DNA of 48,408 nucleotides, taken from contig JBILMG010000003.1 in assembly GCA_044375695.1 (NCBI GenBank), positions 1 to 48,408 of the forward strand, given 5' to 3'. The notes under the pieces were generated by a model. The model was not told the origin of the DNA. It worked only from the letters and a program-made list of their open reading frames with translations, and did not search any database. The DNA is from DATDYW01 sp044375695. GTDB taxonomy: Bacteria > Patescibacteriota > Minisyncoccia > Phycocordibacterales > JAACPR01. Both the position numbers and the translations under genes were made by a program. Shown here piece after piece: positions 32,539-39,325 of this stretch. Every line of letters starts with the position of its first letter. Within the stretch, counting starts at the first letter, position 1.

Positions 32539-33153
32539 TTGCCAGACAGCTTCCTTATCCTCTCGGTCGCCGTCACCCTCGTCTCGGTGGCGTTCCACGA
32601 ATTTGCCCACGGCTACGCCGCGTACCTGCAGGGGGACCTAACCGCCAAGTACGAAGGCCGGCTAACGGTAAACCCGCTCAAACACCTAGATATGGTGGGG
32701 TCCATTATCGTGCCGGCTCTTCTCCTCGCGAGCGGCAGCCCGGCTTTCGGCTGGGCCAAACCAGTCCCGTACAACCCCTACAACCTGCGGAACCGCCGCT
32801 GGGGCGCCGTGGCGGTCGCCGCTGCTGGGCCGCTCTCGAACCTGGCGCTGGCCCTGGTCTTCTCCCTCGTCTTCCGGTCTTTGCAGCCGGGCAGCCCCTA
32901 CGCCGAATTTTCCCTGCTGGTCGTCTGGGTGAACGCCGCGCTCTTCCTTTTCAACCTTATGCCGGTACCCCCGTTCGATGGCGCTAAAATCCTGGGCGGC
33001 TTCCTCGGCCGTCACGGCCGATGGCTGATTGAGGCGCCGCTCTCGACGGCGCTGGCGCTGGCCCTGGTAGCCGCCTTCTTTATCTGGCCGATCATTTCGC
33101 CGCTCGTCGGAATTCTGGTGCTCTTGCTCACCGGCGGCGGCTTCGGCGCCTAG
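32539..33153 (+). CDS. S2P/M50-family membrane metalloprotease
   Basis: A ~204-aa site-2-type zinc protease with four to five membrane helices. The catalytic motif VAFHEFAHGYAAYLQGD (HExxH) is near the N-terminus and FNLMPVPPFDGAKIL (NxxPxPPxDG) supplies the third ligand, matching the short M50B branch. TATAAT at 32526-32531 overlaps the upstream in-frame ATG at 32530, so transcription should start after that ATG. The TTG at 32539 (7 nt after the -10) is then the likely leaderless start. If not, the start is 32530 with three more residues. Confidence 0.85.
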   Translation: MPDSFLILSVAVTLVSVAFHEFAHGYAAYLQGDLTAKYEGRLTVNPLKHLDMVGSIIVPALLLASGSPAFGWAKPVPYNPYNLRNRRWGAVAVAAAGPLSNLALALVFSLVFRSLQPGSPYAEFSLLVVWVNAALFLFNLMPVPPFDGAKILGGFLGRHGRWLIEAPLSTALALALVAAFFIWPIISPLVGILVLLLTGGGFGA

Positions 33154-33449
33154 GCCGTTCACCCTTGCTTTCTTTTTAACGGTGTTGCTTTTTGAGGCAC
33201 CTGACGCTGGTGTCTTCCCCGGAGCGATTGGAGAGGTCTTCGTGGTTTCAGTGGTGTCGCCCCGCGCCTCTCGGGTCTGGCTATGTGACCGGCAAAAGCT
33301 GCTACGCCGGCTACAGGCAGCCACGTTTTCTCCACGGGTCGACTTCAAGTCCCACTGAATGGCTGCCGCAGAAGCCTGCCCGTCCGATCGTCAGATCAGA
33401 TGGATGGCGTCGCCGCCCCGACTGCACGTCGGGGCGGCCTTCTTTTTAG
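33154..33449 (+). other. 454-nt gene-free stretch; possible small RNA ending at a terminator
   Basis: No credible protein gene occurs between 33154 and 33607. A strong terminator sits at 33412-33447, about 260 nt after the protease gene, so either the protease mRNA has a long 3' end or a separate RNA of roughly 200-250 nt is made from about 33200. Small hairpins occur (CACC/GGTG near 33200). Downstream, 33459-33483 holds a 7-bp hairpin before the rpsL promoter region. I recognise no known RNA family. Confidence 0.4.
33412..33447 (+). terminator. Strong terminator in the protease-rpsL gap
   Basis: An 11-bp perfect stem (33412-33422 with 33428-33438), then CTTCTTTTT. Confidence 0.9.
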
Positions 33450-33607
33450 GGGCCGACTGGTCTGGGCGGGGTAGGGGCCAGACCCCTTCACTTTCCCGTT
33501 GGCGCGTGGTAGCTTGCCGCAGCCCCCGACCGGGCAATTATTTTAGTAGCCGATCGCCGTGCTGGGCGACGGAACCAAAGAAAACCGACCTCGCCCACAT
33601 ACTGGCC

Positions 33608-34039
33608 ATGCCTACTATCTCTCAGCTCATCAAGCGCAAGCGCTCGACGCCTCGCCGCAAGACGAAAGTCCCGGCTCTGGCTCGCAGCTTCAACGTTCTC
33701 AAGAACCGCCCGGTCTTCCACGACTCTCCGTTCAAGCGTGGCGTCTGCACGAAGGTCACCACCAAGACCCCGCGCAAGCCGAACTCCGCTATTCGTAAGA
33801 TTGCCCGCGTACGCCTCACCAACGGCCAGGAGGTGACCGCCTACGTTCCGGGTATGGGCCACAACCTTCAGGAGCACTCCGTCGTCATCATCCGCGGCGG
33901 TCGCGTGAAGGACGTTAACCTCCGCTACACCATCGTTCGTGGCCGCCTCGACTCCGAAGGCGTGAAGGGTCGCAAGAAGGGCCGCTCTCGCTACGGCGCC
34001 AAGATGGACAAGAAGGGTGCTAAGGGCGCTAAGAAGTAA
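33608..34039 (+). CDS. rpsL: Ribosomal protein S12
   Basis: A 143-aa S12, longer than the usual ~124. The decoding-centre segments are present: TPRKPNSAIRKIARVRLTNG with the streptomycin-site Lys, and GMGHNLQEHSVVIIRGGRVKD. Two oddities are visible. An insertion (NVLKNRPVFHDSPFKRG region) lengthens the N-terminal third, and the usual KDLPGVRYH loop reads KDVNLRYT, lacking the Pro-Gly. The C-terminus has an added Lys/Gly/Ala tail. It heads the rpsL-rpsG unit with 4 nt to rpsG. Confidence 0.95.
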   Translation: MPTISQLIKRKRSTPRRKTKVPALARSFNVLKNRPVFHDSPFKRGVCTKVTTKTPRKPNSAIRKIARVRLTNGQEVTAYVPGMGHNLQEHSVVIIRGGRVKDVNLRYTIVRGRLDSEGVKGRKKGRSRYGAKMDKKGAKGAKK

Positions 34040-34043
34040 TCCC

Positions 34044-34514
34044 ATGCGTCGCAAACTTTCCAAGAAGCCCGAGCTCGCCGCGGACCCGAAGTACGGTTCG
34101 CAGAAGGTCGCCAAGTTCATCAACCACCTGATGGAGCGCGGCAAGAAGTCTGTTGCTCGCGAGCTCGTCTACGGTGCCCTCGAAATCGTGAAGGAGGTAG
34201 CTAAGGTTGAGGATCCGATGGAGACCTTCGACCTCGCCCTCAAGAACGTCGCCCCGCAGGTTGAGGTTCGCTCCCGCCGCGTCGGTGGCGCCAACTACCA
34301 GGTGCCCCGCGAGACCCGTCCGGAGCGCCGCAACTTCCTGGCCATGACCTGGATGATTGCCGCCGCCCGCTCCAAGAAGGGTAAGCCGATGGCCCGCAAG
34401 CTCGCCGAGGAAATCCTCCTCGCCGCGAAGAACGAGGGTGAGGCTGCCAAGAAGCGCGAGAACGTGCACCGCATGGCCGAAGCGAACAAGGCCTTCGCCC
34501 ACTTCGCCTGGTAG
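34044..34514 (+). CDS. rpsG: Ribosomal protein S7
   Basis: A 156-aa S7, primary 16S rRNA-binding protein nucleating the small-subunit head. ATG 34044 (MRRKLSKKPELAADPKYGS) is 4 nt after rpsL. ANYQVPRETRPERRNFLAMTW and KRENVHRMAEANKAFAHFAW are characteristic. Followed by an exceptionally long terminator. Confidence 0.96.
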   Translation: MRRKLSKKPELAADPKYGSQKVAKFINHLMERGKKSVARELVYGALEIVKEVAKVEDPMETFDLALKNVAPQVEVRSRRVGGANYQVPRETRPERRNFLAMTWMIAAARSKKGKPMARKLAEEILLAAKNEGEAAKKRENVHRMAEANKAFAHFAW

Positions 34515-34524
34515 ACGGCTGCCA

Positions 34525-34605
34525 GATTCGCGCAGACGAAACGAAAACCGCCCTCGCTGGACATTTGTCCCGCTTCGGGCGGTTTTCGTTTCGTCTGCGC
34601 GAATC
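34525..34605 (+). terminator. 29-bp perfect inverted repeat terminator after rpsG
   Basis: Positions 34525-34553 and 34577-34605 are exact reverse complements over 29 nt. The 23-nt loop contains a further GGACA/TGTCC hairpin. T-rich stretches lie within the 3' arm (GGTTTTCGTTTCG), so release may occur mid-stem. Unusually long for a terminator. Confidence 0.85.
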
Positions 34606-34620
34606 GTGGCGACCCGTCAT

Positions 34621-34667
34621 AAAAAGCCCTCGGAGTACATGCGTACACCGTCGGGCTTTTTCTTTTT
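34621..34667 (+). terminator. Second terminator after rpsG
   Basis: AAAAAGCCC (34621-34629) pairs with GGGCTTTTT (34653-34661); the interior carries CGG/CCG and GTAC/GTAC. Tail TTTTCTTTTT. Bidirectional in form. With the preceding repeat it isolates rpsL-rpsG from fusA. Confidence 0.85.
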
Positions 34668-34994
34668 GCTTCGCTCGCCGCTCTCGTCTCAGGATAGCGG
34701 CCGTTTTTCTCTGTTGCGAGGGTGGGGATAACCGAGGTTAGTCTATATTTAAAAGGGTTATCTCTGCGATGGACGGTGGGGTAGTATCCGAAGCGGGTAG
34801 AGAGCGATACCGTCGCTTGATGCGGCAAAGGCCGTCTGTCCACCCAGGCCAATTGAGCAAATTCGGCTGTTTACTCTGAGTTGAGGGGGACTGGTGATGG
34901 TCGATGTAGCCTTTCTTCCAAAAAACTCCTGATTTCAGCAGAAGCCCGTCTCCGAAACCCAGCGATCTCAAAGCTGGGTTTCGTCTTTTCTTCT
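34668..34994 (+). other. Possible ~300-nt RNA between rpsG and fusA
   Basis: The 584-nt gap between rpsG and fusA has no credible protein gene. After two rpsG terminators, a third clear terminator (34954-34994) implies another transcript beginning between about 34700 and 34760. A TATATT (near 34743) could be its -10. The span contains complementary stretches (for example GGGTGGACAGACGGCC-like pairing around 34785-34850). I could not match it to 6S, SRP, RNase P or tmRNA. It could alternatively be a long fusA leader. Confidence 0.42.
34954..34994 (+). terminator. Terminator before fusA
   Basis: A 10-bp perfect stem (34954-34963 with 34973-34982), then GTCTTTTCTTCT. A weaker CGCCC/GGGCG hairpin with TTTTT follows at about 35032-35053. 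Confidence 0.85.
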
Positions 34995-35098
34995 CGTTGC
35001 GCGGGCGGGCCTCGCTTGGTAGATTGCCCCCGCCCATTGCGCGGGCGTTTTTACTTAGCAGCGCTTACAAACACTAGGCTTTTCGAGCCCACACCTTA

Positions 35099-37252
35099 AT
35101 GAACCGCGACTACCCCCTCGAGCGAACCCGAAACTTCGGCATCATCGCCCACATCGACGCCGGCAAGACCACCACGTCTGAGCGCGTCCTCTACTACACC
35201 GGCCAGTCCCACAAGATCGGCGAGGTGCACGAGGGCGAGGCTACGACCGACTGGATGGAGCAGGAGAAAGAGCGCGGCATCACCATTACGGCCGCCGCCA
35301 TCACCTGCTTCTGGAACCCGACCTACAAGGCGAAGACCGACCTCTCCTACAAGCACCGCTTCAACGTCATCGACACCCCGGGGCACATCGACTTCACCAT
35401 CGAGGTGCAGCGCTCGCTCCGCGTGCTCGACGGCGGCGTCGTCGTGTTCGACGGCGTGGCCGGCGTAGAGCCGCAGTCGGAGACCGTGTGGCGCCAGGCC
35501 GACAAGTACCACGTTCCGCGCATTTGCTTCATCAACAAGCTCGACCGCACCGGCGCCTCTTTCGAGCGCTCCTACGCCTCCATCCTCGAGCGCCTCAACA
35601 AGAAGGCCGTCCGCATGCAGCTCCCGATCGGCGCCGAAGACGCGTTCGAGGGCGTCGTCGACCTCATCCGCCTCAAGGCCTACCGCTTCGAGGGCAAGAT
35701 GGGCGAGGACGTCGTCGAGGGTGAAATCCCGGAGGACATGAAGGCCGACGTGGAGAAGTACCACGCCGAGCTCGTCGAGAAGGCTGCCGAGTTCGACGAC
35801 ACCATCATGGTGGATTACCTCGACGGCAAGGAGATTGACGCCGCGCGCATCAAGGCCGCCATCCGCAAGGGCACCATCGCCAACAACTGCTTCCCGGTCT
35901 TCACCGGCACCGCGCTCAAGAACAAGGGCGTGCAGCTCGTGCTCGACGCCGTCGTCGACTACCTCCCGTCGCCGCTCGATATCCCGCCGGTGCACGGCGT
36001 CCACCCGGACACCGAAGAGGAGCTCCACCGCGAGGCCTCCGACACCGCCCCGTTCTCCGCGCTCGTCTTCAAGCTCCAGTCTGACCCGTTCGTCGGCCAG
36101 CTCTCGTTCTTCCGCGTGTACTCCGGTACCGTCGAGGCGGGTTCCTACGTCTACAACGTGGCGACCGGCGAGAAGGAGCGCCTCTCCCGCATTGTGCGCC
36201 TCCAGGCCAACGAGCGCGAGGAGGTGAAGAAGGTCTTCGCCGGCGAAATTGCCGCGGCGGTAGGCCTCAAGTCCGCCAAGACCTCGCACACCCTGTGCGA
36301 CGAGGCGAACCCGATCATCCTCGACCGCATCGACATCCCGGAGCCGGTTATCTCGCTCCGCATCGAGCCGAAGACCAAGGCTGACCAGGAGAAGCTGGGC
36401 AACGCGCTCCGCCGCCTCTCCGACGAAGACCCAACCTTCCGCGTTCGCACTGACCAGGAGACCGGCGAGACCGTTATCGCGGGCATGGGCGAGCTGCACC
36501 TCGAGATTCTCGTGGACCGCATGAAGCGCGAGTTCAACGTCGAGGCCAACGTCGGCGCGCCGCAGGTGGCGTACCGCGAGGCGATCCTCGCTGCGTCCGA
36601 GGCTGAAGGTAAGTACATCAAGCAGACCGGTGGTCGCGGTCAGTACGGTCACGTCAAGATTCGCATCAAGCCGCTCGACTACACCGTCAAGGAGGAGGAT
36701 CTTCCGAAGCAGACCTCCCGCGAGGACGGTTTCGAGTTCACCAACAACATCAAGGGTGGCGTCATTCCTCAGGAGTACATCCCGGCGGTCGAGAAGGGTA
36801 TCAAGGAGGCTATGGATCGCGGCGTCGTCGCCGGCTTCCGCATGACCGACGTGGCTGCCGAGCTCTACGACGGTTCGTTCCACGACGTCGACTCGTCCGA
36901 AATTGCCTTCAAGATTGCCGCTTCTATGGCCTTCCAGGAAGCCGTGCAGAAGGCGAAGCCGGTCCTCATGGAGCCGGTCATGCGCGTCGAGGTCGTCACC
37001 CCGGACAAGTTCATGGGCGACGTCACCGGTAACCTCTCGGGTAAGCGCGGCGGCATCGAAGGTATGGAGGAGCGCTTCGGCATGCAGGTCGTGAAGGCCA
37101 AGGTGCCTCTCGCCGAAATGTTCGGCTACACCACGACCCTGCGCTCGATGACCGAAGGCCGCGCGTCCATGACCATGGAGTTCGATCACTACGAGGTCGT
37201 CCCGAACAACGTCGCCGAGGCTATCAAGGCCGGCCGCGTGAAGGGCGCCTAA
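35099..37252 (+). CDS. fusA: Elongation factor G
   Basis: A 717-aa translational GTPase driving ribosomal translocation. G1 AHIDAGKTT, G2 RGITITAAA, G3 DTPGHIDF and G4 NKLDRTG are intact. Domains II-V follow, with GMGELHLEI in domain III/IV and the tip loop ANVGAPQVAYRE. Length is normal. It stands apart from rpsL-rpsG, with several terminators between, so it has its own promoter. Codon use is strongly biased, as expected for high expression. Followed by an 18-bp terminator. Confidence 0.97.
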   Translation: MNRDYPLERTRNFGIIAHIDAGKTTTSERVLYYTGQSHKIGEVHEGEATTDWMEQEKERGITITAAAITCFWNPTYKAKTDLSYKHRFNVIDTPGHIDFTIEVQRSLRVLDGGVVVFDGVAGVEPQSETVWRQADKYHVPRICFINKLDRTGASFERSYASILERLNKKAVRMQLPIGAEDAFEGVVDLIRLKAYRFEGKMGEDVVEGEIPEDMKADVEKYHAELVEKAAEFDDTIMVDYLDGKEIDAARIKAAIRKGTIANNCFPVFTGTALKNKGVQLVLDAVVDYLPSPLDIPPVHGVHPDTEEELHREASDTAPFSALVFKLQSDPFVGQLSFFRVYSGTVEAGSYVYNVATGEKERLSRIVRLQANEREEVKKVFAGEIAAAVGLKSAKTSHTLCDEANPIILDRIDIPEPVISLRIEPKTKADQEKLGNALRRLSDEDPTFRVRTDQETGETVIAGMGELHLEILVDRMKREFNVEANVGAPQVAYREAILAASEAEGKYIKQTGGRGQYGHVKIRIKPLDYTVKEEDLPKQTSREDGFEFTNNIKGGVIPQEYIPAVEKGIKEAMDRGVVAGFRMTDVAAELYDGSFHDVDSSEIAFKIAASMAFQEAVQKAKPVLMEPVMRVEVVTPDKFMGDVTGNLSGKRGGIEGMEERFGMQVVKAKVPLAEMFGYTTTLRSMTEGRASMTMEFDHYEVVPNNVAEAIKAGRVKGA

Positions 37253-37267
37253 GATTTAGGCGACTCA

Positions 37268-37307
37268 GAAAAGAGCCGGCGCCCCTCGCGGGGCGCCGGC
37301 TCTTTTC
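37268..37307. terminator. 18-bp perfect terminator after fusA
   Basis: Positions 37268-37285 and 37290-37307 are exact reverse complements around TCGC, with the T-tract TCTTTTC. Confidence 0.92.
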
Positions 37308-37310
37308 GTA

Positions 37311-37340
37311 CAAAAAGAAAAGCGACCCTCACGGGCCGCT
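37311..37340 (-). terminator. Terminator of the 81-aa reverse-strand gene
   Basis: An 8-bp stem with one mismatch (37321-37328 with 37333-37340), then minus-strand TTTCTTTTTG. Overlaps the stop codon at 37329. Confidence 0.75.
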
Positions 37341-37574
37341 CGGTTTTTTCGGGCGAGGTCGCGGGCCGCCGCCGAATTTTCGCCCGTGAACCAGCTCGCG
37401 GGCGAGCGGGCTGAAGCCCATCATGCCGCCGCTACAGCCGGCGCGCATTCTCGCCACTTCTGGCCGGGCGAGGGCGAGCCTCCGCGAAAGTTGGCCGTCG
37501 TCGAGGCTGTGGCCGAGCAGGAGCTCGAGCTCGCGCCGCTTATTCGTTGGGGTCTGATTTTTTGGTGTGCTCAT
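37329..37574 (-). CDS. 81-aa basic protein, unknown
   Basis: A small reverse-strand protein (MSTPKNQTPTNKRRELELLL...) with a Pro/Gly/Arg/Lys-rich tail. The middle (DDGQLSRRLALARPEVARMRAGCSGG) is probably helical. No known family. A terminator overlapping the stop and a TTGACA about 40 nt upstream support expression. Confidence 0.55.
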   Translation of the reverse strand: MSTPKNQTPTNKRRELELLLGHSLDDGQLSRRLALARPEVARMRAGCSGGMMGFSPLARELVHGRKFGGGPRPRPKKPSGP

Positions 37575-37742
37575 TCCCGGGCAGCTTCTCTCTGGCGAAG
37601 CGCCGTGTCAAATATTGAAAATATTTTTAGTTATTCACACCGCGCGCTCGCTCTCGAGGCATTCGCGGGAGAGAATGGGCGCAACCAGTCGCCCCGCGTT
37701 GCGCCGATAAAATAAAATCGTCGCCGCTCGCTCTGGATCTTC

Positions 37743-38330
37743 ATGAAAACCGACGAGAACGCAAAACTGCCGCGCGCGACGCCGAAGAAAAAGGCGGCCC
37801 CGCGTCGACGTGCGCCCCTCGCGGAAGTTTCTGCTGAGGCGGCTCCGCGTCGCCGACGAGGCGAGCGCGCGGCGGTCTACTTTGCGATTGCGGCGCTGCT
37901 GCTCGCCGCCGCTGCCGGCGCCGCCATCTCGGGCCGGGGATCTGGCTCTGGCGGGGGGGCCTTTAAATCTGGGACCTATTCTTACGTGGCCACCTCGCCT
38001 CGCGCCGCCGGTGCTCCGGAAGGGCAGGAGTGCCCCGGCCTACGCGAAGCCGCCGCCGAAATGCGCAGCGCCATTGCCCAGCTCGATCGCTGGATTGCCT
38101 GGGGCGAGGCAACCTCTAAAGGTGCCGACGTGGCGTACGCGCGAGAAGTCTCGTACACCCCGAGCAAGTGCCCCGACGGCTCTCAGTACCCAACCTACAG
38201 CGGGGAAGAGCTGGCCGAATTTTCCGACGAAATCGCCGGCCGTAGCGCCGAGCTCAACCCGCAGCTCTCCCTCATGAAAGCCGAGCTCCTCGGTCTCGAC
38301 GCCCGCCTGTCTAAGGCTAATTGCCGCTAA
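37743..38330 (+). CDS. Single-pass membrane protein with extracellular helical domain
   Basis: A 195-aa protein. The first ~40 residues are cytoplasmic and very basic (KKKAAPRRRAP, APRRRRGER), followed by one membrane segment (AAVYFAIAALLLAAAAGAAI). A Gly/Ser linker then leads to an outer domain of ~120 residues with three Cys (ECPGLREAAAEM, SKCPDG, ANCR) and long amphipathic helices. Topology by the positive-inside rule puts the C-terminus outside. No family is recognised. Confidence 0.7.
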   Translation: MKTDENAKLPRATPKKKAAPRRRAPLAEVSAEAAPRRRRGERAAVYFAIAALLLAAAAGAAISGRGSGSGGGAFKSGTYSYVATSPRAAGAPEGQECPGLREAAAEMRSAIAQLDRWIAWGEATSKGADVAYAREVSYTPSKCPDGSQYPTYSGEELAEFSDEIAGRSAELNPQLSLMKAELLGLDARLSKANCR

Positions 38331-38353
38331 GCTCTCCGGCCGGAGAGCTTTTT
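38329..38353 (+). terminator. Palindromic terminator
   Basis: A perfect palindrome, AAGCTCTCCGG and its complement (38329-38350), followed by TTT. It lies between the membrane protein and the NrtR-like gene. Confidence 0.82.
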
Positions 38354-38370
38354 GCTAGTATTGTCGCGCT

Positions 38371-39042
38371 ATGCCACGGCCAACCCCAGAGGAAATTCGC
38401 TTCGCCGCGCTCGCGGTAGACGTTGTCTGCTTTCGGGTGAGCGGCACCGAGCTGCAGTGCCTCGTCGGTAAGGTGGTTTCGGAGAACAACGTCTTCAGCG
38501 GTCGCTGGGCTCACGTTGGCGGCCTGGTGCGCGTGACAGAGACGGCAGAAGAGGCCGCTACGCGGCTGATGCGCGACAAGGCCGGTCTTCGGGGAGTTTT
38601 CTGCGAGCAGCTCGCGACCTTTAGCAAAATTGATCGCGACCCGCGCGGCCGGGTTGTCTCGGTGGCCTACCTCGGCCTCGTCAGGGGAGGGGAGGGGGTT
38701 TCCGCTGGGATCGAAACCCGCTGGGAGCCGGCCGAAAAAGTGAAGCGCCTGGCCTACGATCACGACGAAATCTTGGCAACCGCGCTCGCCCGCGTGCGCG
38801 CCAAGGCGAGCTACACGAACATCCTCCGGCACCTGCTGCCGGCGGACTTCACGCTGAGCGAGCTGCAGCGGGTTTACGAAACCGTGCTCGGGCGAGAGCT
38901 CGACAAGCGGAACTTCCGCAAAAAGATCGTGGCGACCGGCCTGGTCGAGGCGACCGGCGAGAAGCGTCGCGAAGGGGTGATGCGTCCCGCCGCGCTCTTC
39001 CGCTTCGTTCGGGCCGATCAGCAGGTCATCCCCGCAATTTAA
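38371..39042 (+). CDS. nrtR: NrtR-like NAD biosynthesis regulator (Nudix + winged helix)
   Basis: A 223-aa protein with an N-terminal Nudix-like domain and a C-terminal winged helix (NILRHLLPADFTLSELQRVYETVLGRELDKRNFRKKI), the plan of NrtR, an ADP-ribose-sensing repressor of NAD genes. The Nudix box is degenerate: GGLVRVTETAEEAATRLMRD lacks the REx2EE glutamates, so it should bind but not hydrolyse ligand. TGCTAGTAT ends 9 nt before ATG. The next gene is a nicotinamide phosphoribosyltransferase, a classic NrtR target, which supports the assignment. Confidence 0.82.
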   Translation: MPRPTPEEIRFAALAVDVVCFRVSGTELQCLVGKVVSENNVFSGRWAHVGGLVRVTETAEEAATRLMRDKAGLRGVFCEQLATFSKIDRDPRGRVVSVAYLGLVRGGEGVSAGIETRWEPAEKVKRLAYDHDEILATALARVRAKASYTNILRHLLPADFTLSELQRVYETVLGRELDKRNFRKKIVATGLVEATGEKRREGVMRPAALFRFVRADQQVIPAI

Positions 39043-39055
39043 GGTTTTTCTGGGA

Positions 39056-39086
39056 GGTCTGGCCGGGTAAAACCCGGCCAAAGACC
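39056..39086 (+). terminator. 13-bp hairpin after nrtR
   Basis: GGTCT (39056-39060) plus GGCCGGGT (39061-39068) pair with ACCCGGCC (39072-39079) and AGACC (39082-39086). No long T-tract, so termination may be partial. Confidence 0.55.
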
Positions 39087-39103
39087 CCCTATTTAGTGTT
39101 TTC

Positions 39104-39130
39104 TTGACAATATATATCGAACCGGATAAC
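39104..39130 (+). promoter_or_regulatory. TTGACA-type promoter and possible NrtR site of the NAMPT gene
   Basis: TTGACA at 39104-39109, followed by an AT-rich spacer (ATATATATCGAACC) and a GATAAC-like -10. The remaining ~195-nt leader up to 39325 holds short hairpins (for example a GGGGCG/CGCCCC pair near 39196-39212) and ends A-rich. No known NAD riboswitch pattern was recognised. A similar TTGACA-ATATAT element occurs at about 44300. Confidence 0.45.
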
Positions 39131-39325
39131 CTTCTGGTGGAAGGGCCGTAAGTACTCCGACAACATTACAAAGAAAAAGCAAGTTTTCGGGCCAGGGGCG
39201 GCGACGCCCCTGTCTCGAGAGTGAGCCAATTTGTCGGCGGAAACGCTTTTGCCTAACGGCCAAAGCGCAGCGCCAAAACCAAAATACACACCAAATAAAT
39301 ACAATCGCCACAAGTAATCGATTCG

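Noticed and set aside
33380..33400. CTGACGA on the minus strand near 33389-33395
   Set aside because: No stem II or GAAA follows at the right distance.
35096..37189. ~700-codon open frame on the minus strand opposite fusA
   Set aside because: Shadow of strongly codon-biased EF-G; the sequence is His/Leu/Val-rich nonsense without motifs.
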